A stretch of 64,000 nt of DNA from Doris montereyensis (lineage: Eukaryota; Mollusca; Gastropoda; Nudibranchia; Dorididae). Positions 24,240 to 37,000 of the stretch are shown piece after piece. Below the pieces are notes generated by a model, which was not told the DNA's origin, made no database searches, and saw only the letters and a program-made list of their open reading frames with translations. A program made the position numbers and the translations under genes. Numbering within the stretch: position 1 is the first letter of the stretch; each line of letters begins with the position of its first letter. The stretch lies in contig JAXRKP010000574.1 in NCBI GenBank assembly GCA_037039925.1, positions 152,001 to 216,000 of the forward strand, written 5' to 3'.

Positions 24240-24600
24240 AAGTGATCTCCTGGTCCACAGCAGATTACATACTCCTTCCTTCACAGGTAATCGCCAGTGT
24301 GGCAGGAGACGTAATACCTGCCCATATGTTGAGGAAGTGGTATCCATATCCTTCCCCAATCATGAACTGAAAGTCACTTCAGCCTTTACATGTATCAGCA
24401 GAAACATCGTTTACACCATTTCTTGTAAACGATGTCCTATGAGGTACATTGGGGAAACTGGTCTTCGCTTGGCTGACCACTTCACCCAACACCTCACCAA
24501 CATCAGAAACTGTCACTCCAAACCTGTTCCTTCTCACCCGGTGACCATCAGGGTATTCGAGACATATCAGTCACTGCTGTCCGCCAGTGCTACTTAGTGT
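24240..24600 (+). mobile_element. Penelope-like fragment, right arm with GIY-YIG domain
   Basis: The + strand encodes SDLLVHSRLHTPSFTGNRQC, GRRRNTCPYVEEVV, then (open from 24337) VTSAFTCISRNIVYTISCKR, CPMRYIGETGLRLADHFTQH and SKPVPSHPV. It holds the nuclease YIGET motif and paired cysteines but ends before the domain is complete. No RT is left. Confidence 0.87.
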
Positions 24601-24734
24601 GACACATTCCATGCGGAACAGGGCCTTATAAATCAATGTGGTACGTGCCACCCTCATGGCCTCAACAGCAAACCTCAATATCATTAATTCATCATTACAA
24701 TAGCAGTATATAATTCCCCCCCCACCCACCTGTC

Positions 24735-24935
<201 letters not shown>

Positions 24936-25065
24936 TTTGTCTGTCTCTGCTAATCAGCGGCTTTACCTCATTTCTCATTCCCTTATTCCCCCTCCCTTTT
25001 TTCTTTTTCCTCTTCTTTTTTCTTTTTCACTTTATTACATTTTTTTTATTACATATATACATTTG

Positions 25066-28000
25066 GGACAGTGTGAGAAATCGTGTAAAGAACACGGTGT
25101 AAGAAATCGTGTAAAGAACACGGGACGGTGTGAGAAATCGTGTAAAGAACACGGGACGGTGTGAGAAATCGTGTAAAGAACACGGGACGGTTTGAGAAAA
25201 CGTGTAAAGAACACGGGACGGTGTTAGAAAACGTGTAAAGAACACGGGACAGTGTTAGAAAACGTGTAAAGAACACGGGACGGTGTTAGAAAACGTGTAA
25301 AGAACACGGACGGTGTTAGAAAACATGTAAAGAACACGGGACAGTGTGAGAAAACGTGTAAAGAACACAGGACAGTGTGAGAAAACGTGTAAAGAACACG
25401 ATACGGTGTGAAAAACATGTAAAGAACACGGGACGGTGTGATAAAAACGTGTAAAGAACTCGGGACCGTGGGAGAAAAACGTGTAAAGAACACAGGACAG
25501 TGTGAGAAAACGTGTAAAGAACACGGGTTGGTGAGAAAACGTGTAAAGAACACAGTACTGTGTGAGAAAACGTGTAAAGAACATGGGGTGGTGTGAGAAA
25601 ACATGTAAAGAACATGGGGTGGTGAGAAAACGTGTAAAGAACATGGGGTGGTGTGAGAAAACGTGTAAAGAATATGGGATGGTGGGAGAAAACGTGTAAA
25701 GAACATGGGGTGGTGTGAGAAAACGTGTAAAGAACATGGGATGGTGTGAGAAAACGTGTAAAGAACACGACACGGTGTTAGAAAGCGTGTAAAGAACATG
25801 GGATAGTGTGAGAAAACGTGTAAAGAACATGGGACGGCGTGAGAAAACGTGTAAAGAACATGGGACGGTGTGAGAAAACGTGTAAAGAACACTGGACGGT
25901 GTGAGAAAACGTGTAAAGAACACTGGATGGTGTGAGAAAACATGTAAAGAACAGTGGATGGTGGGAGAAAATGTGTGTGAGAAAACATGTAAAGAACACT
26001 GGATGGTGGTGAGAAAACATGTAAAGAACACTGGATGGTGTGAGAAAACATGTAAAGAACAGTGGATGGTGGAGAAAACGTGTAAAGAACACAGGATGGT
26101 GTGAGAAAACTGTAAAGAACACTGGATGGTGTGAGAAAACATGTAAAGAACACTGGATGGTGTGAGAAAACATGTAAAGAACACTGGATGGTGTGAGAAA
26201 ACATGTAAAGAACACTGGATGGTGTGAGAAAACGTGTAAAGAACACTGGATGGTGTGAGAAAACATGTAAAGAACAGTGGATGGTGTGAGAAAACATGTA
26301 AAGAACACTGGATGGTGTGAGAAAACGTGTAAAGAACACTGGATGGTGTGAGAAAACGTGTAAAGAACACTGGATGGTGTGAGAAAAACATGTAAAGAAC
26401 ACTGGATGGTGTGAGAAATCGTGTAAAGAATATGGGATGGTGTCAGAAAACATGTAAAGAACACTGGATGGTGGGAGAAAACGTGTAAAGAACACTGGAC
26501 GGTGTGAGAAAACATGTAAAGAACACCGGACGGTGGGAGAAACATGTAAAGAACAGTGGGACGGTGGGAGAAAACGTGTAAAGAACACTGGACGGTGGGA
26601 GAAAACGTGTAAAGAACACGGGACGGTTTGAGAAAACGTGTAAAGAACATGGGACGGTGTGAGAAAACATGTAAAGAACAGTGGACGGTGTGAGAAAACG
26701 TGTAAAAGAACAGTGGACGGTGTAAAGAAAACATGTAAAAGAGCATGGGACGGTGTGAGAAAACGTGTAAAAGAACACGAGACGGTGTGAGAAAACGTGT
26801 AAAGAACAGTGGACGGTGTGAGAAAACATGTAAAGAACATGGATGGTGTGAGAAAACGTGTAAAGAATATGGGATGGTGTGAGAAAACGTGTAAAGAACA
26901 TGGGATGGTGTGAGAAAACGTGTAAAGAACATGGATGGTGTGAGAACACGTGTAAAGAGCACGGGACGGTGTGAGAAGACGTGTAAAGAACACGGGACGG
27001 TGTGAGAAAACGTGTAAAGAACACGGGACAGTGTGAGAAAACGTGTAAAGAACATGGGATGGTGTGAGAAAACGTGTAAAGAACATGAGACGGTGTGAGA
27101 AAACGTGTAAAGAACACTGGACGGTGGGAGAAAACGTGTAAAGAACATGGGACGGTGTGAGAAAACGTGTAAAGAACATGGGATGGTGAGAAAACGTGTA
27201 AAGAACACGGGACGGTGGGATGGTGGTGAGAGAAACCTGTAAAGAACATGGGACGGTGGGAGAAAACGTGTAAAGAACATGGATGGTGTGAGAAAACGTG
27301 TAAAGAACATGGGACGGTGTGAGAAAACGTGTAAAGAACATGGGATGGGAGAAAAAGTGTAAAGAACACTGGATGGTGGGAGAAAAAGTGTAAAGAAACG
27401 GGACTGGAAAACGTGTAAAGAACACTGGACGGTGGGAGAAAACGTGTAAAGAACACGGGACGGTGTGAGAAAACCTGTAAAGAACACTGGACGGTGGGAG
27501 AAAACGTGTAAAGAACACGGGACGGTTTGAGAAAACGTGTAAAGAACACTGGACGGTGGGAGAAAACGTGTAAAAAACACGGAACGGTGTGAGAAAACAT
27601 GTAAAGAACATAGGATGATGTGAGAAAACGTGTAAAGAACATAGGATGGTGTGAGAAAAAGTGTAAAGAACATGGGATGGTGTGAGAAAACGTGTAAAGA
27701 ACATAGGATGGTGTGAGAAAACGTGTAAAGAACATGGAATGGTGTGAGAAAACGTGTAAAGAACATGGGATGGTGTGAGAAAAAGTGTAAAGAACACTGT
27801 AAAGACAGTGTGAGAAAACGTGTAAAGAACACAGGACAGTGTGAGAAAACGTGTAAAGAACACTGGACGGTGTGAGAAAACGTGCAAAGAACACTGGACG
27901 GTGGGAGAAAAAGTGTAAAGAACACGGGACGGTTTGAGAAAACGTGTAAAGAACACAGGACGGTGGGAGAAAACGTGTAAAGAACATGGGATGGTGTGAG

Positions 28001-31000
28001 AAAACGTGTAGAGAACATGGGGTGGTGTGCAAAAACGTATAAAGAACGCGGGATGGTGTGAGAAAACGTGTAAAGAACACAGGTCGGTGTGGAGAAAACG
28101 TGTAAAGAACACTGGACGGTGTTAGAAAACGTGTAAAGAACACAAGACGGTGTGATAAAATGTGTAAAGAACACGGAATGGTGTTAGAAAACGTGTAGAG
28201 AACACAGGACGGTGTGAGAAAATGATGTAAAGAACACGGAATGGTGTTAGAAAACGTGTAAAGAAAACAGTGGACGGTGGGAGAAAACGTGTAAAGAACA
28301 TGGGATGGTGGGAGAAAACGTGTAAAGAATATGGGGTGGTGTGCAAAAACGTGTAAAGAACGCAGGATGGTGTGAGAAAACGTGTAAAGAACACAGGGTC
28401 GGTGTGAGAAAACGTGTAAAGAACAAGGGATGGTGTGAGAAAACGTGTAAAGAACACGGGTCGGTGTGAGAAAACGTGTAAAGAACACGGGATGGTGTGA
28501 GAAAACGTGTAAAGAACACTGGACGGTGGGAGAAAACGTGTAAAGAACACGGGACGGTGTGAGAAAACGTGTAAAGAACAGTGGACAATGAGAGAAAACG
28601 TGTAAGGAACACGGGAAGGTGTGAGAAAACGTGTAAAGAACATGGGTTGGTGTGAGAAAACGTGTATAGAACATGGGATGGTGTGAGAAAACGTGTAAAG
28701 AATATAGAACTGGATGGTGTGAGAAAACGTGTAAAGAGCACGGGACAGTAGAAAACGTGTAAAGAAGACAGGATAGTGTGAGAAAACGTGTAAAGAACAT
28801 GGGACAGTGTGAGAAAACGTGTAAAGAACACAGGACGGTGTGAGAAAACGTGTAAAGAACACAGGACAGTGTGAGAAAACGTGTAAAGAACACAGGATGG
28901 TGTGAGAAAACGTGTAAAGAACACAGGACAGTGTGAGAAAACGTGTAAAGAACACAGGACGGTGTGAGAAAACGTGTAAAGAACACGGGTTGGTGTGAGA
29001 AAACGTGTAAAGAACACAGGACAGTGTGAGAAAACGTGTAAAGAACACGGGAAGGTTTGAGAAAACGTGTAAAGAACACAGGAAGGTTTGAGAAAACGTG
29101 TAAAGAACACAGGACGGTGTGAGAAAACATGTTAAGAACAGTGGACGGTGTGAGAAAACGTGTAAAGAACATGGGATGGTGTGAGAAAACGTGTAAAGAA
29201 CATGGGATGGTGTGAGAAAACGTGTAAAGAACATGGGATGGCGTGAGAAAACGTGTAAAGAACATGGGATGGTGTGAAAACGTGTAAAGAACATGGGACA
29301 GTGTGAGAAAACGTGTAAAGAACACAGGATAGTTGGAGAAAACGTGTAAAGAACATGGGATGGTGTGAGAAAACGTGTAAAGAACACGGGTTGGTGTGAG
29401 AAAACGTGTAAAGAACATAGGACAGTGTCAGAAAACGTGTAAAGAACACGGACAGTGTGAGAAAACGTGTAAAGAACACGGGACGGTGTGAGAAAACGTG
29501 TAAAGAACATGGGACAGTGTGAGAAAACGTGTAAAGAACATGGGATGGTGTGAAAACGTGTAAAGAACATGGGACGGAGTGAGAAAACGTGTAAAGAACA
29601 GTGGACGGTGAGAGAAAACGTGTAAAGAACATGTGGACGGTGTGAGAAAACGTGTAAAGAACATAAGACGGTGTGAGAAAACGTGTAAAGAACATGGGAC
29701 GATGTGAGAAAACGTGTAAAGAACATGGGACGGTGGGAGAAAACGTGTAAAGAACATGGGACGGTGTTAGAAAACGTGTAAAGAACATGGGACGGTGTGA
29801 GAAAACGTGTAAAGAACATGGGATGGTGTGAGAAAACGTGTAAAGAACATAGGACGTTGTGAGAAAACGTGTAAAGAACATGGGATGGTGTGAGAAAACG
29901 TGTAAAGAACATGGGACGGTGTGAGATAACGTGTAAAGAACACGGGTCGGTGTGAGAAAACGTGTAAAGAACACGGGACGGTGGGAGAAAACGTGTAAAG
30001 AACACGGGATGGTGTGAGAAAACGTGTAAAGAACACTGGACGGTGTGAGAAAACGTGTAAAGAACACGGGACGGTGGGAGAAAACGTGTAAAGAACACCG
30101 GACAGTGTGAGAAAACGTGTAAAGAACACAGGACAGTGTGAGAAAACGTGTAAAGAACACAGGACGGTGTGAGAAAACGTGTAAAGAACACGGGTTGGTG
30201 TGAGAAAACGTGTAAAGAACATGGGATGGTGTGAGAAAACGTGTAAAGAACACTGGACGGTGTGAGAAAACGTGTAAAGAACACGGGACGGTGGAGAAAA
30301 CGTGTAAAGAAGACAGGACAGTGTGAGAAAACGTGTAAAGAACATGGGATGGTGTGAGAAAACGTGTAAAGAACATGGGATGGTGTGAGAAAACGTGTAA
30401 AGAACACAGGACAGTGTGAGAAAACGTGTAAAGAACATGGGACGGTGTGAGAAAACGTGTAAAGAACAGTGGGACGGTGTGAGAAAACGTGTAAAGAACA
30501 CAGGACGGTGTGAGAAAACGTGTAAAGAACATGGGTTGGTGTGAGAAAACGTGTAAAGAACATGGGATGGTGTGAGAAAACGTGTAAAGAACATGGGATG
30601 GTTTGAGAAAAACGTGTAAAGAACAAAGGATGGTGTGAGAAAACGTGTAAAGAACAGTGGACAGTGTGAGAAAACGTGTAAAGAACACAGGATGGTTGAG
30701 AAAACGTGTAAAGAACATGGGATGGTGTGAGAAAACGTGTAAAGAACATGGGTTGGTGTGAGAAAACGTGTAAAAAGAACATGGGATGGTGTGAGAAAAC
30801 GTGTAAAGAACATGGGACGGTGTGAGAAAACGTGTAAAGAACATGGGATGGTGTGAGAAAACGTGTAAAGAACATGGGATGGTGTGAGAAAACGTGTAAA
30901 GAACATGGGATGGTGTGAGAAAACGTGTAAAGAACACAGGACAGTGTGAGAAAACGTGTAAAGAACATGGGACAGTGTGAGAAAACGTGTAAAGAACACG

Positions 31001-34000
31001 GGATGGTGTGAGAAAACGTGTAAAGAACATGGGACAGTGTGAGAAAACGGTGTGAGAAAACGTGTAAAGAACATGGGATGGTGTGAGAAAACGTGTAAAG
31101 AACACAGGACGGTGTGAGAAAACGTGTAAAGAACATGGGACGGTGTGAGAAAACGTGTAAAGAACACAGGACGGTGTGAGAAAACGTGTAAAGAATGGGA
31201 AGGAGAAAACGTGTAAAGAACATGGTGTGAGAAAACGTGTAAAGAACATGGGACGGTGTGAGAAAACGTGTAAAGAACATGGGATGGTGTGAGAAAACGT
31301 GTAAAGAACGGTGTGGTCGGTTTGAGAAAACGTGTAAAGAACATGGGATGGTGTGAGAAAACGTGTAAAGAACACAGGATGGTGTGAGAAAACGTGTAAA
31401 GAACACAGGACAGTGTGAGAAAACGTGTAAAGAACACAAGGACAGTGTGAGAAAACGTGTAAAGAACATGGGATGGTGTGAGAAAAATGTAAAGAAACAT
31501 GGGATGGTGTGAGAAAACGTGTAAAGAACATGGGATGGTGTGAGAAAACGTGTAAAGAACACAGGACGGTGTGAGAAAACGTGTAAAGAACACGGGACGG
31601 TGTGAGAAAACGGTAAGGACAGTGTGAGTAAAAACGAAAACGTGTAAAGAACACGGGATGGTGTGAGAAAACGTGTAAAGAACATGTGGACGGTGTGAGA
31701 AAACGTGTAAAGAACACTGGACGGTGTGAGAAAACGTGTAAAGAAACCGGACGGTGTGAGAAAACGTGTAAAGAACACAGGTTGGTGTGAGAAAACGTGT
31801 AAAGAACATGAGCATACGGGAGGTGTGAGAAAACGTGTAAAGAACATGTAAAGAACATGGGACGGTGTGAGAAAACGTGTAAAGAACATGGGATGGTGTG
31901 AGAAAACGTGTAAAGAACATGGGATGGTGTGAGAAAACGTGTAAAGAACATGGGACGGTGTGAGAAAACGTGTAAAGAACACGGGACGGTGTGAGAAAAC
32001 GTGTAAAGAACATGGGATGGTGTGAGAAAACGTGTAAAGAACATGGGACGGTGTGAGAAAAACGTGTAAAGAACATGGGACGGTGTGAGAAAACGTGTAA
32101 AGAACATGTTAGGACGGTGAGAGAAAACGTGTAAAGAACACGTGTGGACGGTGTGAGAAAACGTGTAAAGAAAAGGACGGTGTGAGAAAACGTGTAAAGA
32201 ACACTGGACAGTGTGAGAAAACGTGTAAAGAACACGTGTAAAGAACACGGTGTGAGAAAACGTGTAAAGAACACAGGACGGTGTGAGAAAAACGTGTAAA
32301 GAACAGTGGACGTGTAAAGAACACATGACAGTGTGAGAAAACGTGTAAAGAACACAGGACGGTGTGAGAAAACGTGTAAAGAACACAGGACAGTGTGAGA
32401 AAACGTGTAAAGAACATGGATGGTGTGCAAAAATATGTAAAGAACAGTGGATGGTGTGAGAAAACGTGTAAAGAACACAGGATGGTGTGAGAAAACAGTG
32501 TGAAAAAGTAAACACAGGATGGTGTGAGAAAACGTGTAAAGAACATGGGATGGTGTGAGAAAACGTGTAAAGAACACAGGATGGTGTGAGAAAACGTGTA
32601 AAGAACAGTGGACGGTGTGAGAAAACGTGTAAAGAACATGTGGACGGTGTGAGAAAACGTGTAAAGAACATGTGGACGGTGTGAGAAAACGTGTAAAGAA
32701 CACAGGAAGGTGTGAGAAAACGTGTAAAGAACACAGGTTGGTGTGAGAAAACGTGTAAAGAACACAGTACGGTGTGAGAAAACGTGTAAAGAACATGGGG
32801 TGGTGTGAGAAAATGTGTAAAGAACATGGGGTGGTGTGAGAAAACGTGTAAAGAACATGGGACAGTGTGAGAAAATGTGTAAAGAACATGGGATGTGTGG
32901 GAAAACGTGTAAAGAACATGGGATGGTGTGATAAAAAGTGTGAGAAATGGGGTGTAAAGAACACGGGATGGTGTGAAAACGTGTAAAGAACACGACATCG
33001 TGTTAGAAAGCGTGTAAAGAACATGAGATGGTGTGAGAAAACGTGTAAAGAACATGGAACGGTGTGAGAAAACGTGAAAAGAACACGGGACGGCGTTAGA
33101 AAACATGTAAAGAACAGTGGATGGTGGGAGAAAATGTGTAAAGAACACAGGACGGTTTGAAAACGTGTAAAGAACACGGGATGATGTGAGAAAACATGTA
33201 AAGAACAGTGGACGGTGGGTGAAAATATGTAAAGAACACTGGATGGTGTGAGAAAACATGTAAAGAACACTGGATGGTGTGAGAAAACATGTAAAGAACA
33301 GTGGATGATGTGAGAAAACATCTAAAGAACAGTGGATGGTGGGAGAAAATGTGTAAAGAACATGGGATGGTGTGAGAAAATGTGTAAAGAACATGGGATG
33401 GTGTGAGAAAACGTGTAAAGAACATGGGATGGTGTGAGAAAACGTGTAAAGAACATGGGATGGTGTGAGAAAACGTGTAAAGAACATGGGATGGTGTGAG
33501 AAAACGTGTAAAGAACACAGGACAGTGTGAGAAAACGTGTAAAGAACATAGGACGGTGTGAGAAAACGTGTAAAGAACATAGGGTGGTGTGCAAAAACGT
33601 GTAAAGAACACAGGACAGTGTGACAAAACGTGTAAAGAACACAGGACAGTGTGAGAAAACGTGTAAAGAACACAGGACAGTGTGAGAAAACGTATAAAGA
33701 ACATGGGATGGTGTGAGAAAACGTGTAAAGAACATGGGCTGGTGTGAGAAAACGTGTAAAGAACACAGGACGGTGTGAGAAAACGTGTAAAGAACACAGG
33801 ACAGTGTGAGAAAACGTGTAAAGAACACGGGACGGTGGGAGAAAACGTGTAAAGAACACGGGTCGGTGTGTGAAAATGTGTAAAGAACATGGAATGGTGT
33901 TAGAAAGCGTGTAAAGAACAGTGGACGGTGGGAGAAAACATGTAAAGATCACGGGTCGGTGTGAGAAAACGTGTAAAGAACATGGGATAGTGTGAGAAAA

Positions 34001-37000
34001 CGTGTAAAGAACACAGGACAGTGTGAGAAAACGTGTAAAGAACACAGGACAGTGTGAGAAAAACGTGTAAAGAAGACAGGACAGTGTGAGAAAACGTGTA
34101 AAGAACACAGCATGGTGTGCAAAAACGTGTAAAGAACATGTGGATGGTGTGAGAAAATGTGTAAAGAACACAGGATGGTGTGAGAAAACGTGTAAAGAAC
34201 ACAGGACGGTGTGAGAAAACGTGTTAACAACAGTGAACGGTGTGAGAAAACGTGTAAAGAACACAGGACGGTGTGAAAATGTGTAAAGAACAGTGGACGG
34301 TGTGAGAAAACGTGTAAAGAACAGTGGACAGTGTGAGAAAACGTGTAAAGAACAGTGGACGGTGTGAGAAAACGTGTAAAGAACATGGGCTGGTGTGAGG
34401 AAACGTGTAAAAAACACAGGTTGGTGTGAGAAAACGTGTAAAGAACACAGTACGGTGTGAGAAAACGTGTAAAGAACATGGGGGTGGTGTGAGAAAATGT
34501 GTAAAGAACATGGGGTGGTGTGAGAAAACGTGTAAAGAACATGGGGTGGTGTGAGAAAATGTGTAAAGAATATGGGATGTTGTGGGAAAACGTGTAAAGA
34601 ACATGGGATGGTGTGATAAAACGTGTAAAGAACATGGGGTGGTGTGAGAAATCGTGTAAAGAACACGGGATGGTGTGAGAAAACGTGTAAAGAACACGAC
34701 ATCGTGTTAGAAAGCGTGTAAAGAACATGGGATGGTGTGTGAAAGCGTGTAAAGAACATGGGATGGTGTGAGAAAACGTGTAAAGAACATGGGATGGTGT
34801 GAGAAAACGTGTAAAGAACATGGGACGGTGTGAGAAAACGTGTCAAGAATATGGGACCGTGTGAGAAAACGTATAAAGAACATGGAACGGTGTGAGAAAA
34901 CGTGAAAAGAACACGGGACGGCATGAAAAACATGTAAAGAACAGTGGACGGTGGGAGAAAATGTATATTGAACACAGGACGATTTGAGAAATTGTGTAAA
35001 GAACACGGGATGGTGTGAGAAAACGTGTAAAGAACAGTGGACGGTGGGAGAAAAAGTGTAAAGAACACGGGACGGTTTGAGAAAACATGTAAAGAACAGT
35101 GGACGGTGAGAGAAAATATGTAAAGAACACTGGATGGTGTGAGAAAACATGTAAAGAACACTGGATGGTGTGTAAAAACATGTGAGAAAACATGTGAAGA
35201 ACATGGATGGTGTGAGAAAACGTGTAAAGAACTTTAAATGGTGTGAGAAAACGTGTAAAGAACACTGGATGGTGTGAGAAAACATGTAAAGAACACTGGA
35301 TGGTGTGAGAAAACATGTAAAGAACAGTGGACGGTGGGAGAAAAAGTGTAAAGAACACGGGACGGTTTGAGAAAACGTGTAAAGAACACTGGACGGTGGG
35401 AGAAAACGTGTAAAGAACACGGGACTGTGGGAAAATCTGTAAAGAACAGTGGACGGTGTGAGAAAACGTGTAAAGAACAGTGGACGGTGAGAGAAAACAT
35501 GTAAAGAACATGGGATGGTGTGAGAAAACGTGTAAAGAACAAGGGATGGTGTGAGAAAATGTGTAAAGAACACAGGATGGTGTGAGAAAACATGTAAAGA
35601 ACAAGGGACGGTGTGAGAAAACGTGTAAAGAACACAGGACGGTGTGAGAAAATGTGTAAAGAACACGGGACGGTGTGAGAAAACGTGTAAAGAACATGGG
35701 ACGGTGTGAGAAAATGTGTAAAGAACACGAGACGGTGTGAGAAAACGTGTAAAGAACAGTGGACGGTGGGAGAAAACGTGTAAAGAACATGGGACGGTGT
35801 GAGAAAACGTGTAAAGAACATGGGACGGTGTGGAGAAAACGTGTAAAGAACATGGGACGTGTGAGAAAACATGTAAAGAACATGGGATGGTGTGAGAAAA
35901 CGTGTAAAGAACATGGGATGGTGTGAGAAAACGTGTAAAGAACATGGGACAGTGTGAGAAAACGTGTAAAGAACATGGGATGATGTGAGAAAACGTGTAA
36001 AGAACATGGGACGGTGGGAGAAAACGTGTAAAGAACAAGGGATGGTGTGAGAAAACATGTCAAGAACAGTGGACGGAGGGAGAAAACGTGTAAAGAACAC
36101 GGGATGGTGTGAGAAAACATAAAGAACACTGGACGGTGGGAGAAAACGTGTAAAGAACACGGGAATGGTTTGAGAAAACGTGTAAAGAACACTGGACGGT
36201 GGGAGAAAACGTGTAAAGAACATAGGATGGTTTGAGAAAACGTGTAAAGAACATGGGACGGTGGGAGAAAACGTGTAAAGAACATGGGATGGTGTGAGAA
36301 AAAGTGTAAAGAACATGGGATGGTGTGAGAAAACGTGTAAAGAACACTGGATGGTGTGAGAAAACGTGTAAAGAACATGGATGGTGGGAGAAAACGTGTA
36401 AAGAACACTGGACGGTGTGAGAAAACGTGTAAAGAATACAGGGCGGTGGGAGAAAACGTGTAAAGAACACGGGACGGTTTGAGAAAACGTGTAAAGAACA
36501 CTGGACGGTGTGAGAAAACGTGTAAAGAACACGGGACGGTTGGAGAAAACGTGTAAAGAACACGGGACGGTGGAGAAAACGTGTAAAGAACAAGGGACGG
36601 TGTGAGAAAACGTGTAAAGAACATGGGATGGTGTGAGAAAACGTGTAAAGAACATGGGGTGGTGTGAGAAAACGTGTAAAGAACGCGGGATGGTGTGAGA
36701 AAACGTGTAAAGAACACGGGTCGGTGTGAGAAAACGTGTAAAGAACACGGGTCGGTGTGAGAAAACGTGTAAAGAACATGGGGCGGTGTGAGAAAAAGGG
36801 TAAAGAACACGGGACGGTGTTAGAAAACGTGTAAAGAACACAGGACATTGTGAGAAAATGTGTAAAGAACACTGGATGGTGTTAGAAAATGTGTAGAGAA
36901 CAGTGGACGGTGGGAGAAAACGTGTAAAGAACATGGGATGGTGGGAGAAAACGTGTAAAGAATATGGGGTGGTGTGCAAAAACGTGTAAAGAACGCGGGA

